Source of the DNA: CAZDCD01 sp964503885
GTDB lineage: Bacteria; Bacteroidota; Bacteroidia; Bacteroidales; UBA10428
Length of the DNA stretch: 64,000 nt
Assembly: GCA_964503885.1 (NCBI GenBank)
Contig: CAZDCD010000024.1
Coordinates: forward strand, 1 to 64,000
Direction: 5' to 3'
Below are positions 55,067-63,764 of this stretch, in pieces. The translations under genes were made by a program, and so were the position numbers. The notes under the pieces are model-generated. The model saw only the letters and a list, made by a program, of their open reading frames with translations, was not told the origin of the DNA and made no database searches. Position 1 is the first letter of the stretch. Every line of letters starts with the position of its first letter.

Positions 55067-56005
55067 TCAGTAAAGATCCGAGGGATGAAATGTCCGCTGA
55101 AAGGCAAACTCTACGAGGGCCCTGGCCACATTAATTCCGGTCACTTCTTCAAAGTGATTCCACTGGGGCGACCGGTTCGATTCGATATAATACATCCGGC
55201 CGTTAATGTCGCGGGCCACATCGAGTCCTACAAGCCCTTTTTTGCTGGCACATTTTTCGATAAAATGCACGATATCAGGGTCATCGGCCAAAACAAATTT
55301 ACCACCCTGTGCCGCATTCCGTACGATCTTACCTTCCGCTGCTATCTTTCTGACAATTCCGAGGCATTTCCCTCCCAATACAATGCCCCTGTATTCATCG
55401 CTGATCTCGATAAATTGCTGTATGATAAGTCCGGTGGTTAAATGGTTGCCATTTTTGTAATTTTTTTTAAAGTATTCCAGGGCTTCATCAGCCGTATATG
55501 CCAGGAACACATTTTCCCCCCTCTTTCCTTTTGCCGGTTTGATAATCAGAGGCAGCATGTTGTTTGCCTGCATATGGTTGAGCGATTCCACGGCAGATTC
55601 ATAATCGAATACGATATAGCTCGAAGGCAGAATATTCCGGACAAAACCTTTCATGGAATCGAACAACTTACCTGAAGGCGCTCCACTGAAACGTTCCAGG
55701 GGATCAATTATATCGCATCCGCAATAATGCAGATTTCGTGCAAGCAATGAAATGGGTCCTTCGTAACCTGCAATGCTTCGAAAAATAATGCTGTTCAGCA
55801 CACTGATATCACCGGATTGGTATTCGATGCGCGGTTTTTTTTCATCTTTTTCAAACCCATGCAGCACCTTTGACGGGTCAATTAAGATTACTTCGTCGTA
55901 AATCCCTGTGGCTTCCCTGATCAGGCAGCTGATCTCATACCCTGTATTTCCCGATGCCATATTCTCTTCTGTAAGGCCTGCACTGCAAATCCCGAGTTTT
56001 TTCAC
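55067..56005 (-). CDS. RimK-like ATP-grasp ligase
   Basis: 312 residues. ATP-grasp enzymes form peptide or other amide bonds through acyl-phosphates. Motifs: MLPLIIKPAKGKRGENVFLA (Lys in the nucleotide-binding loop), IIQQFIEI, DVARDINGRMYYIESNRSPQWNHFEE (metal-binding Glu and Asn). Closest in layout to the RimK group, but the substrate is not clear. Starts at a GTG (56005). The radical SAM gene ends 62 bases upstream and the DUF434 gene follows 23 bases downstream, so the three could modify one peptide or protein substrate. Confidence 0.82.
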   Translation of the reverse strand: MKKLGICSAGLTEENMASGNTGYEISCLIREATGIYDEVILIDPSKVLHGFEKDEKKPRIEYQSGDISVLNSIIFRSIAGYEGPISLLARNLHYCGCDIIDPLERFSGAPSGKLFDSMKGFVRNILPSSYIVFDYESAVESLNHMQANNMLPLIIKPAKGKRGENVFLAYTADEALEYFKKNYKNGNHLTTGLIIQQFIEISDEYRGIVLGGKCLGIVRKIAAEGKIVRNAAQGGKFVLADDPDIVHFIEKCASKKGLVGLDVARDINGRMYYIESNRSPQWNHFEEVTGINVARALVEFAFQRTFHPSDLY

Positions 56006-56067
56006 AATAGTACGCTGTTATTTTTCATTGAAGATCTGAGCTGAGATCCGGAACCATAATCTACCGG

Positions 56068-56979
56068 TCAGACCGAATGATCAATTCTTTTCAACCCATT
56101 CTCAGAGGCAAAATTAATGATTTCATGATACTCTTCCCGGGTTATTCTCCGGGTAAGGTTCGAATTTTCAGACGATCTGTATTCCGGTCTGTACTGATCC
56201 ATAATGTTCAGGTAGGTATCAGCTGACAGACCCGCAATAAACCGGATGATCTTTTTTGATTCATTGAGGTAGCCCGGTAAAATAAGGTGCCTGACAATAA
56301 GTCCCCTGTATGCAATGCCATGCGCATCTGTCTTAAGATCCCCGACTTGCCTGTACATTTCTTTAATGGCCATTTTGGCTATCTGCGGATAATATCTGGC
56401 ATTGCTTAGGCTGAATGCGGTTTTTTCGTCGTAATATTTAAAATCGGGCATGTAAATATCCACAATGCCATCAAGCAATTTTAAGGTTTCGGTGTTTTCA
56501 TATCCTCCGCAATTATATACAAGTGGAAGTTTCAACCCATTGCCGGCCGCAATTTCAAGCGATCTTAACACCGGGTACACCATGTGTGTGGGGGTAACCA
56601 GATTTATATTGTGGCACCCCTGTTCCTGCAACGAGAGCATAAGTCCGGCAAGCTCATCCACAGGAATCTCATGACCTGCGCCCTGCTGAGAAATATCGAA
56701 GTTCTGGCAGTAAATGCAGTGCAGGTTACAGCTTGAGAAAAAAATGGTGCCGCTGCCGGAGAAACCTACGAGTGGAGGCTCTTCGCCAAAATGCGGACCT
56801 GCTGATGCCACTACCGGATTCAGATAGCTCAGGCAATACCCGTCAGCACATTCAAACCTGTTGACGCCGCAATTGTGCGGGCACATTGAGCACCGCATGC
56901 ATATTTTTCCGGCTTTTGCAATTCTTTCCTGCAATTCACCGGATTTATGCAGCCTGATATAGCCGGGAGTATACACCAA
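56068..56979 (-). CDS. PflX-like radical SAM protein
   Basis: 303 residues. An N-terminal Cys-rich block (CMRCSMCPHNCGVNR, CADGYC) precedes the radical SAM motif CNLHCIYCQN (CxxxCxxC, near 85-92), as in the COG1313/PflX group. Further on are LVTPTHMVYPVL, LVYNCGGYE, YMPDFKY, RGLIVRHLILPG and YLNIMDQYRPEY. These are predicted activases or radical modifiers with unknown targets. A TTG start (56979) is the only one with no in-frame ATG upstream before a stop. First gene of the operon leading to ATP-grasp and DUF434. Confidence 0.85.
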   Translation of the reverse strand: MVYTPGYIRLHKSGELQERIAKAGKICMRCSMCPHNCGVNRFECADGYCLSYLNPVVASAGPHFGEEPPLVGFSGSGTIFFSSCNLHCIYCQNFDISQQGAGHEIPVDELAGLMLSLQEQGCHNINLVTPTHMVYPVLRSLEIAAGNGLKLPLVYNCGGYENTETLKLLDGIVDIYMPDFKYYDEKTAFSLSNARYYPQIAKMAIKEMYRQVGDLKTDAHGIAYRGLIVRHLILPGYLNESKKIIRFIAGLSADTYLNIMDQYRPEYRSSENSNLTRRITREEYHEIINFASENGLKRIDHSV

Positions 56980-57161
56980 TGTTTATGTCGAACAAAATGA
57001 AAAATTACAAAAAAATACAGAAAGAAATGGCTTAAAGACCAAATTAGTATCCGGGTCTATTTAACACTTATCCTTTTGTAAACCGGAATAATCAGGCAGA
57101 GCAGGATCACTCTGATCATACAAATTAAGGAAAAGTTACTCCGAAAGAGCGGCATATTTTT

Positions 57162-57169
57162 TAACTTTG
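57162..57169 (+). promoter_or_regulatory. Putative -7 element for the ArsC-like gene
   Basis: TAACTTTG fits TAnnTTTG and is identical to the octamer ahead of hypB (6095-6102); here it is 31 bases before the ATG at 57200. The -33 element is not clear. Confidence 0.4.
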
Positions 57170-57199
57170 TTAAGAATTATCGAACACACATCTTCTGCC

Positions 57200-57544
57200 A
57201 TGATAAAGATTTACCACAACCCGCGTTGTAAAAAAAGCCGCGAAGGTTTGCAATACCTGAAGGAAAAGTCGGTCGAGTTTGAAGTTATTGACTACATAAG
57301 CAGTCCGCTTGCTGTTGAGGAACTGAAAGAGATCCTCCTGAAGATGAACAAGAAACCGGCAGAGCTTGTAAGAAAACAGGAAGAATACTATAAGAAAGAG
57401 CTTAAAGGCAGAAATTTCACCGACGAAGAATGGCTGAGGATACTGGTGGAAAACCCCAGGCTGATCCGGAGGCCGGTAATTGTCGGAAAATATAAGGCAG
57501 TGATCGGGCAGCCGGTGGAGAATATTGAAAAAGTGATTGGGTGA
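57200..57544 (+). CDS. ArsC/Spx-family thioredoxin-fold protein
   Basis: 114 residues with the ArsC-type start IYHNPRCKKSREGLQYL (catalytic-type Cys10 followed by SR), TDEEWLRILVENPRLIRRPVIV (ArsC-like RPVIV) and ending in the VIGQPVENIEKVI segment. Members are glutaredoxin-linked arsenate reductases or Spx-like regulators; the conserved Cys and RRP favour arsenate reductase-like chemistry, but no ars genes are nearby. ATG at 57200 is chosen over an upstream start. Confidence 0.85.
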   Translation: MIKIYHNPRCKKSREGLQYLKEKSVEFEVIDYISSPLAVEELKEILLKMNKKPAELVRKQEEYYKKELKGRNFTDEEWLRILVENPRLIRRPVIVGKYKAVIGQPVENIEKVIG

Positions 57545-57680
57545 TCGGGCGATCAGGTAATGAATAAATGAAGCACAATAGATTGATGTTAAATAGAAGA
57601 TTAAAAATATTGGATTTAATATACAAGAACGGACAAGATAATATTAAATAACTTAATCACTTAATCACTTTATAACTGCC
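57541..57680. repeat. Short direct repeats before fumC
   Basis: gatcgggcgatcagg-type repeats right after the ArsC-like stop, then acttaatc repeated (acttaatcacttaatcactt, 57651-57670) just before the fumC ATG. Low-complexity intergenic repeats with no clear promoter. Confidence 0.4.
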
Positions 57681-59072
57681 ATGCAATACAGAACAGAACA
57701 CGATACTATGGGCGAGGTTAAGGTCCCCGCCGACAGATACTGGGGAGCACAGACCGAACGGTCAAGAAACAATTTTCGTATTGGTCCTGAAGCGAGTATG
57801 CCCGGTGAAATCATTGAAGCCTTTGCCTTCCTGAAAAAGGCAGCGGCGCTGGCAAATTTCGACCTCGGCGTCTTGCCTGCCGAAAAAAAAGAGCTTATCG
57901 TAAAAGTATGCGATGAAATTCTCGGCGGGAAGCTCCGTGAAGAGTTTCCGCTGGTGATCTGGCAGACCGGCTCGGGAACCCAGTCGAATATGAACATGAA
58001 CGAGGTAATAGCCTACCGGGCTCATGTGCTGAACGGAGGCAAGCTGACCGATGCAAAAAAAGTACTGCATCCAAACGACGATGTGAACAAATCGCAGTCA
58101 TCGAACGATACTTTTCCCACTGCAATGCACATCGCTGCTTACAAGCTTGTCGCTGAGATCACCCTGCCGGGGATGCAGAAATTACATGAAACACTCAAAC
58201 AGAAATCGGAAACCTTTACAGAGATCGTAAAAACCGGCCGTACCCATTTCATGGATGCTACCCCGCTGACGCTGGGACAGGAATTTTCGGGGTATGCACA
58301 GCAGGTAGCCAATTCCATGAGAGCAATCAGGAATGCCCTTGAAATGGTTAAGGAGCTTGCACTGGGCGGCACTGCAGTGGGAACGGGCCTTAATACCCCA
58401 AAGGGATATGCTGAACTGGTTGCCCGGAAAATAGCAGAGCTTACCGGGTTCCCGTTCGTTTCGGCGCCGAATAAGTTCGAAGCGCTGGCGGCCCATGATG
58501 CCATGGTTGAGCTGAGCGGTGCGCTGAAAAGGGCTGCGGTTTCACTGATGAAAATAGCCAATGATATCCGCATGCTGAGTTCGGGCCCGAGATGCGGTAT
58601 CGGCGAGATCATTATACCGGAAAACGAACCCGGCTCCTCGATCATGCCGGGAAAAGTAAATCCCACCCAGCCCGAAGCGCTGACCATGGTGTGTGCCCAG
58701 GTCATGGGCAATGACGTGGCGGTTTCTGTCGGAGGTTCCAATGGCCATTTCGAACTGAATGTTTTCAAACCCCTCATAGCAGCGAATGTGTTGCAGTCAG
58801 CACGGTTACTGGGCGATGCATGTACCTCGTTTAATGTTAACTGTGCGGCAGGTATCAAACCCAATCTTGAAATGATCGGGAAACACCTCGGTCAATCGTT
58901 GATGCTTGTGACAGCGCTGAACCCGCATATCGGCTATGAAAATGCCGCCAAAATTGCCAAAAAAGCACATACCGAAGGGAAAACATTGAAAGAAGCAGCC
59001 GTTGAATCGGGACTTGTAACCGCCGAACAGTTCGACGAATGGGTAGACCCGGGGAAGATGACGGGGAGATGA
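57681..59072 (+). CDS. fumC: Fumarate hydratase, class II
   Basis: Catalyses fumarate + water to malate, here likely in the reverse sense in the fermentative succinate branch. The 463-residue protein has GSSIMPGKVNPTQ (the fumarase/aspartase signature, with catalytic-loop Ser), TGRTHFMDATPLTLGQEFSG, NDTFPTAMHIAAYK and SNGHFELNVFKP. Class II, oxygen-tolerant iron-independent type. Upstream spacer has short repeats; mutA follows after 219 bases. Confidence 0.95.
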   Translation: MQYRTEHDTMGEVKVPADRYWGAQTERSRNNFRIGPEASMPGEIIEAFAFLKKAAALANFDLGVLPAEKKELIVKVCDEILGGKLREEFPLVIWQTGSGTQSNMNMNEVIAYRAHVLNGGKLTDAKKVLHPNDDVNKSQSSNDTFPTAMHIAAYKLVAEITLPGMQKLHETLKQKSETFTEIVKTGRTHFMDATPLTLGQEFSGYAQQVANSMRAIRNALEMVKELALGGTAVGTGLNTPKGYAELVARKIAELTGFPFVSAPNKFEALAAHDAMVELSGALKRAAVSLMKIANDIRMLSSGPRCGIGEIIIPENEPGSSIMPGKVNPTQPEALTMVCAQVMGNDVAVSVGGSNGHFELNVFKPLIAANVLQSARLLGDACTSFNVNCAAGIKPNLEMIGKHLGQSLMLVTALNPHIGYENAAKIAKKAHTEGKTLKEAAVESGLVTAEQFDEWVDPGKMTGR

Positions 59073-59262
59073 TGTTTGGAGTTCCGTAAAAGCAGTTGGC
59101 AAATTGTCAATGCTGGATGATAGATAATGAAGGCAGAATATTGAAACGAGGCGAATAAAAGAGGAACTATATTGCCAAATGGCGAGAATGAGTTCCGGAG
59201 TGCAGGTTCAGTGGAATTTTATGGAAATGCAGGCAAATGCTGTTCTAACCCGAAAAAACCGT

Positions 59263-59270
59263 TATTTTTG
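59263..59270 (+). promoter_or_regulatory. Putative promoter for mutA
   Basis: TATTTTTG (TAnnTTTG) 21 bases before the mutA ATG, with a TGTT at 59241-59244 at 18 bases spacing as a possible -33 element. Confidence 0.45.
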
Positions 59271-59291
59271 CAGTCATCTTAAAACGGTTTT

Positions 59292-61172
59292 ATGGAAAAG
59301 CTACCCGATGAACGCTTATTTTCAGAATTTCCGCCGGTAAGCACAGATAAATGGGAAGAAAAGATCAGGCAGGACCTGAAAAGGGCCGATTATGCAAAAA
59401 AACTCATCTGGAAAACTCAGGAAGGATTCGATGTAAAGCCTTATTACCGTGCAGAAGACCTTAATGCGCTGGAATACCTGAATACTGCCCCCGGGCATTT
59501 CCCTTATGTTAGAGGCGGAGGTGCAGAGGATAAGAATGGCTGGGAGATCAGGCAGGATATTGCGGTAAACAATATCACCGAAGCCAACGGTAAGGCGCTC
59601 GAGCTGTTCAATAACGGGATCAGTTCACCAGGCTTCAGGATCAACCCGGAAACCGTTGATTCCCTGGCGAAATTTTCTGGTCTCCTGCAGGACATACCCT
59701 ACGATAAAACAGCGCTGCATTTCTCAGCCGGTAAGTATTCTCCTGACTTTTTCAACTACCTTATGGAGGATTCCGCCTCCCGCAGGATAAATTCAAATGA
59801 TATTCGGGGAACATTTGATTACGGTCCCTTAAATCACCTCAACCGGACCGGTGAATTTTACACCAGCATGGGTGATGATTTCAGTCTTCTTGCGGAATTT
59901 CTTTTAAACAGCAGCATATTACTTCCCCGCTTCAGGTTCATATCGGTTGATGGCTCGGTATACTCCGATGCCGGTTCGTCGGTCGTTCAGGAACTGGCCT
60001 TTACATTATCAGCAGGTGCCCAGTATCTTGAAAAGCTCACAGACAAAGGGCTACCTGCCAGCTCAGCAGCATCAGCCATACATTTCACATTTGGCACCGG
60101 CTCAAATTACTTTATGGAGATCGCGAAACTCAGGGCGGCGCGCCTGCTGTGGGCAAAAATTGTGGAAACGTATAATCCTGAAACTACTGAAAGCGCCAGG
60201 ATGCAGATCCATGCGGTGACCGCCCGGTGGAACCAGACCCTGTACGATCCGCATGTGAACATCCTGAGAGCAACAACGGAATCAATGTCGGCCGTTCTCG
60301 GGGGTGCGGATTCATTAACGGTTTTGCCTTTCGATGCACCCTATGCAGGAGAAACGGAACTTTCATTGCGCATCGCCCGCAATATCCAGATCATCCTGAA
60401 GGAAGAAGCCTATTTCGGCAAAGTGACCGATCCGGCCGGAGGTTCGTATTATATTGAAAACCTTACCGGAAGCATTGCAGGAGAAGCATGGAAGCTATTC
60501 CTCAAAATCGAGGAAAAGGGTGGATATATCAAGGCATTTACCGGCGAATTCATTCCTGAAATGTTAGCAGATACGACCCGTAAGAGGCTTCAGGCAGTTG
60601 CCGAACGGAAGGAAGTATTGCTCGGTACCAATCAGTATGCGGATTTCCATGAATCGGGTAAAGAAAGAATTGGCCGGGCATTTATTGAAACAAAGAAGGA
60701 ACCGGCAGATACAGAAAAAACACCGGCAATTGGAACAGCCAGAGGATCTCAGGAATTCGAGAAGCTGAGGATACAGACTGAAACATCGGGGAGAAAAAGA
60801 CCGGTGGTATTTCTGCTGACCATTGGAAATATCGCTATGCGAAAGGCAAGAGCTGCCTTTTCGGCTAATTTTTTTGCCTGTGCCGGGTATGAGATCATCG
60901 ATACCAATGGATTTAAGGCTGTTGGTGATGGCGTCAGTGCGGCATTAAACAAAAAAGCCGATATTATTGTGCTGTGCTCCGGCGATGACGAATATGACGG
61001 TTACGCCCCTGAGGCCTTCGGGATAATAAACGGAAGAGCTGAACTGGTGATTGCAGGTGATCCACCCTGCAGGCCTGAATTAGAAGCCAGGGGGATCCGG
61101 AACTTTATCAGCCTCCGGTCGAATTTACCCGAAATACTTAAACACTTTCATAAAGTCTTAAAAATAACCTGA
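59292..61172 (+). CDS. mutA: Methylmalonyl-CoA mutase small subunit
   Basis: Non-catalytic partner of the B12-dependent mutase that interconverts succinyl-CoA and methylmalonyl-CoA. 626 residues: mutase barrel (about 20-450) with the SDAGSSVVQELAFTLSAGAQYLEKL, MEIAKLRAARLLWAKIVE and GGSYYIENLTGSIAGEAW segments, then a degenerate B12-fold domain (about 500-626) that lacks the DxHxxG cobalamin motif found in mutB. Followed by mutB after 169 bases of repeat-like spacer. Confidence 0.94.
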   Translation: MEKLPDERLFSEFPPVSTDKWEEKIRQDLKRADYAKKLIWKTQEGFDVKPYYRAEDLNALEYLNTAPGHFPYVRGGGAEDKNGWEIRQDIAVNNITEANGKALELFNNGISSPGFRINPETVDSLAKFSGLLQDIPYDKTALHFSAGKYSPDFFNYLMEDSASRRINSNDIRGTFDYGPLNHLNRTGEFYTSMGDDFSLLAEFLLNSSILLPRFRFISVDGSVYSDAGSSVVQELAFTLSAGAQYLEKLTDKGLPASSAASAIHFTFGTGSNYFMEIAKLRAARLLWAKIVETYNPETTESARMQIHAVTARWNQTLYDPHVNILRATTESMSAVLGGADSLTVLPFDAPYAGETELSLRIARNIQIILKEEAYFGKVTDPAGGSYYIENLTGSIAGEAWKLFLKIEEKGGYIKAFTGEFIPEMLADTTRKRLQAVAERKEVLLGTNQYADFHESGKERIGRAFIETKKEPADTEKTPAIGTARGSQEFEKLRIQTETSGRKRPVVFLLTIGNIAMRKARAAFSANFFACAGYEIIDTNGFKAVGDGVSAALNKKADIIVLCSGDDEYDGYAPEAFGIINGRAELVIAGDPPCRPELEARGIRNFISLRSNLPEILKHFHKVLKIT

Positions 61173-61341
61173 GCACGTAGACACAGAGGTACTGAGATGG
61201 CACAAATTGAATACAACAAGCTGAGAGAAAAAACTGGGATTGCTTATAAATTTTAATGTTCCGGTATTAAAAGAAGGGATCAGAAGAAAAATTAACGGCA
61301 CTCTGTGAACCTCTGAGTCTCTGTGTTTAAAGTTAAATAAC
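61173..61341. repeat. Inverted acacagag/ctctgtgt intergenic repeat
   Basis: acacagaggtactgaga near 61180-61196 and ctctgtgaacctctgagtctctgtgt near 61301-61326 are imperfect inverted copies flanking about 100 bases between mutA and mutB. The motif type (acacagaggcacagag/ctctgtg) is a common intergenic repeat. No gene. Confidence 0.5.
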
Positions 61342-63474
61342 ATGAAACCTGACTTTTCAAAAACAGACATCAAAGCAATATCGACAGGAAAACCATTGCA
61401 TATACCTGTAAAACTTTGGGAAATAGCAGAACACATAAAGGTGAAAAATGTATATTCAACCGAAGATCTGCTGAACATGGAGCACCTGAATTATGCTGCA
61501 GGAATCCCGCCATATCTCAGGGGACCCTATTCCACCATGTATGTAATGCAGCCATGGACGATCCGTCAGTATGCCGGATTTTCCACAGCCGAAGAATCGA
61601 ACGCATTCTACCGCCGAAATCTGGCTGCCGGCCAGAAGGGACTGTCCGTGGCATTCGATCTGGCCACACACCGGGGATACGATTCTGATCATGAACGGGT
61701 ACTTGGCGATGTCGGAAAAGCAGGGGTAGCTATAGATTCAATTCTTGACATGAAAATCCTGTTTGACAACATACCGCTCAATGAAATGTCGGTTTCGATG
61801 ACCATGAACGGCGCAGTGCTGCCCGTAATGGCTTTTTATATAGTCACTGCTCTTGAACAGGGCGCAAAATTATCGGACCTGGCCGGTACTATTCAGAACG
61901 ATATCCTGAAGGAATTCATGGTCAGGAATACATACATTTATCCCCCTGATATGTCGATGCGGATCATCGCCGATATATTCAGGTACACCTCTCAGCACAT
62001 GCCCAAATTCAATTCGATCAGCATCTCAGGGTACCATATGCAGGAAGCCGGGGCCACTGCCGACATCGAACTGGCGTATACCCTTGCCGACGGACTTGAA
62101 TACCTGCGTACCGGGGTGAACACAGGACTCGATATCGATTCCTTTGCACCACGTATCTCTTTTTTCTGGGCCATCGGTATGAACCACTTTATGGAAATCG
62201 CCAAACTCAGGGCTGCCCGTTTGTTGTGGTCCAAGATCGTGAAACAGTTCAATCCTGAAAATCCCAAATCACTGGCACTAAGGACACACTGCCAGACCTC
62301 GGGCTGGAGCCTGACAGAACAGGACCCTTTCAATAATATTGCACGTACATGCGTTGAAGCCATGGCTGCCGCCCTCGGACACACCCAGTCTCTGCATACA
62401 AATGCCCTCGATGAGGCCATTGCCCTTCCGACAGATTTTTCCGCCCGCATTGCCCGGAACACCCAGATATACCTCCAGGAAGAAACCCAGATCTGCAGGG
62501 TTGTTGACCCGTGGGCTGGTTCGTATTATGTTGAATCGCTGACCCATGAGCTGGCTCACCTGGCATGGAATCATATCCGTGAAATTGAGGAACTCGGGGG
62601 TATGGCCAGGGCTATTGAAACAGGTCTTCCAAAAATGCGCATCGAAGAGGCAGCGGCCAGAAAGCAGGCACGAATCGACTCGGGAAAAGATGTTATCGTA
62701 GGGGTGAACAGGTATCTGCCCAAAAACGAGGAACCTATTGACATTCTGGAGGTGGACAACACTGCTGTCCGGGAAACACAGATAAAAAGACTGGAAGAAC
62801 TGAAACGGAGACGAAATAACAAAGCCGTGAAAAAGGCGCTGGATAACCTGACCGAAGCAGCCGGATCAGGCAGCGGAAACCTTCTTGAACTTGCTGTTGA
62901 CGCCGCAAAAGTCCGTGCCACACTAGGTGAGATCTCGGAATCGATCGAAAAGGTCAGTGGCAGGTATAAGGCAATAATACGTTCTGTTTCCGGGATATAT
63001 TCCTCAGAATCGGGAAATGACGAAGATTTCATGCAGGCACGCGAATTGTGTGAAAAATTTGCGAAAAAAGAGGGCCGGCAGCCCCGGATTATGATCGCCA
63101 AACTTGGCCAGGACGGGCATGACCGGGGGGCAAAAGTAGTATCCACAGGATATGCCGACATCGGTTTTGATGTGGACATTGGTCCCTTGTTCCAGACTCC
63201 GGCGGAAGCAGCACGTCAGGCTGTGGAAAACGATGTGTATGTGCTCGGAATATCGAGTCTTGCTGCCGGACATAAAACCCTGGTCCCACAGGTGATCACA
63301 GAGCTGAAAAAGCTCGGCCGGGAAGACATCATGGTTATAGTGGGCGGCGTTATCCCCGCACAAGACTATGAATTTCTTTATCATGCAGGAGCAGTGGCCA
63401 TTTTTGGTCCGGGCACATCGGTCTCAAAAGCAGGAAGAAAAATACTGGAGATCCTGTACGAGTCGTTGACATAA
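61342..63474 (+). CDS. mutB: Methylmalonyl-CoA mutase large subunit
   Basis: The catalytic subunit. 710 residues: mutase barrel (about 40-560) with RGPYSTMYVMQPWTIRQYAG, AFDLATHRGYDSDHERVLGDVGKAGVAID, LHTNALDEAIALPTDFSARIARNTQ; then a B12-binding Rossmann domain (about 575-705) with the DGHDRG (DxHxxG) cobalt-ligand motif near 590, and GGVIPAQDYEFL. Runs the succinate-propionate pathway in the direction set by the fermentation. It lies 169 bases after mutA. No cobalamin riboswitch seen upstream of either. Confidence 0.96.
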   Translation: MKPDFSKTDIKAISTGKPLHIPVKLWEIAEHIKVKNVYSTEDLLNMEHLNYAAGIPPYLRGPYSTMYVMQPWTIRQYAGFSTAEESNAFYRRNLAAGQKGLSVAFDLATHRGYDSDHERVLGDVGKAGVAIDSILDMKILFDNIPLNEMSVSMTMNGAVLPVMAFYIVTALEQGAKLSDLAGTIQNDILKEFMVRNTYIYPPDMSMRIIADIFRYTSQHMPKFNSISISGYHMQEAGATADIELAYTLADGLEYLRTGVNTGLDIDSFAPRISFFWAIGMNHFMEIAKLRAARLLWSKIVKQFNPENPKSLALRTHCQTSGWSLTEQDPFNNIARTCVEAMAAALGHTQSLHTNALDEAIALPTDFSARIARNTQIYLQEETQICRVVDPWAGSYYVESLTHELAHLAWNHIREIEELGGMARAIETGLPKMRIEEAAARKQARIDSGKDVIVGVNRYLPKNEEPIDILEVDNTAVRETQIKRLEELKRRRNNKAVKKALDNLTEAAGSGSGNLLELAVDAAKVRATLGEISESIEKVSGRYKAIIRSVSGIYSSESGNDEDFMQARELCEKFAKKEGRQPRIMIAKLGQDGHDRGAKVVSTGYADIGFDVDIGPLFQTPAEAARQAVENDVYVLGISSLAAGHKTLVPQVITELKKLGREDIMVIVGGVIPAQDYEFLYHAGAVAIFGPGTSVSKAGRKILEILYESLT

Positions 63475-63732
63475 TTGTTCCGTGTTGGATGATGGATGCC
63501 GGATGAAAAAAGCAATCAGTGATAGGTAAACAGTAACCGGTTTTAATACAGGAGGTTATATAACAAATTAAGAATATCGTAACATAGTATAAATGCTTAT
63601 TTTACTGATTACTGAATACTGATTACCGTTTACTTATTCCGGTAGTGAAACGGAGACCACGTCCTGGCTTGATTGGTTTATGGAGACCAGACAAATCCCG
63701 GACCGGCAGTTTTCTTTATCACATTAATTTTG

Positions 63733-63740
63733 TATATTTG
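63733..63740 (+). promoter_or_regulatory. Putative -7 promoter element
   Basis: TATATTTG (TAnnTTTG) 25 bases before the ATG at 63765. The upstream spacer 63475-63732 has repeats (ggatgatggatg, cagtaaccgg, ttactgattactgaatactgattaccg) but no gene; its 63607-63618 12-mer is the inverse of 4430-4441. Confidence 0.45.
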
Positions 63741-63764
63741 AGTGAAACAAAAAAAAATAATACA

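Noticed and set aside
59101..59262. Possible cobalamin riboswitch upstream of mutA
   Set aside because: No B12-box-like sequence or stable fold seen; the region is short and AT-rich with a simple promoter.
61992..62462. Minus-strand ORF over mutB
   Set aside because: Shadow of a conserved mutase barrel; no recognisable protein.
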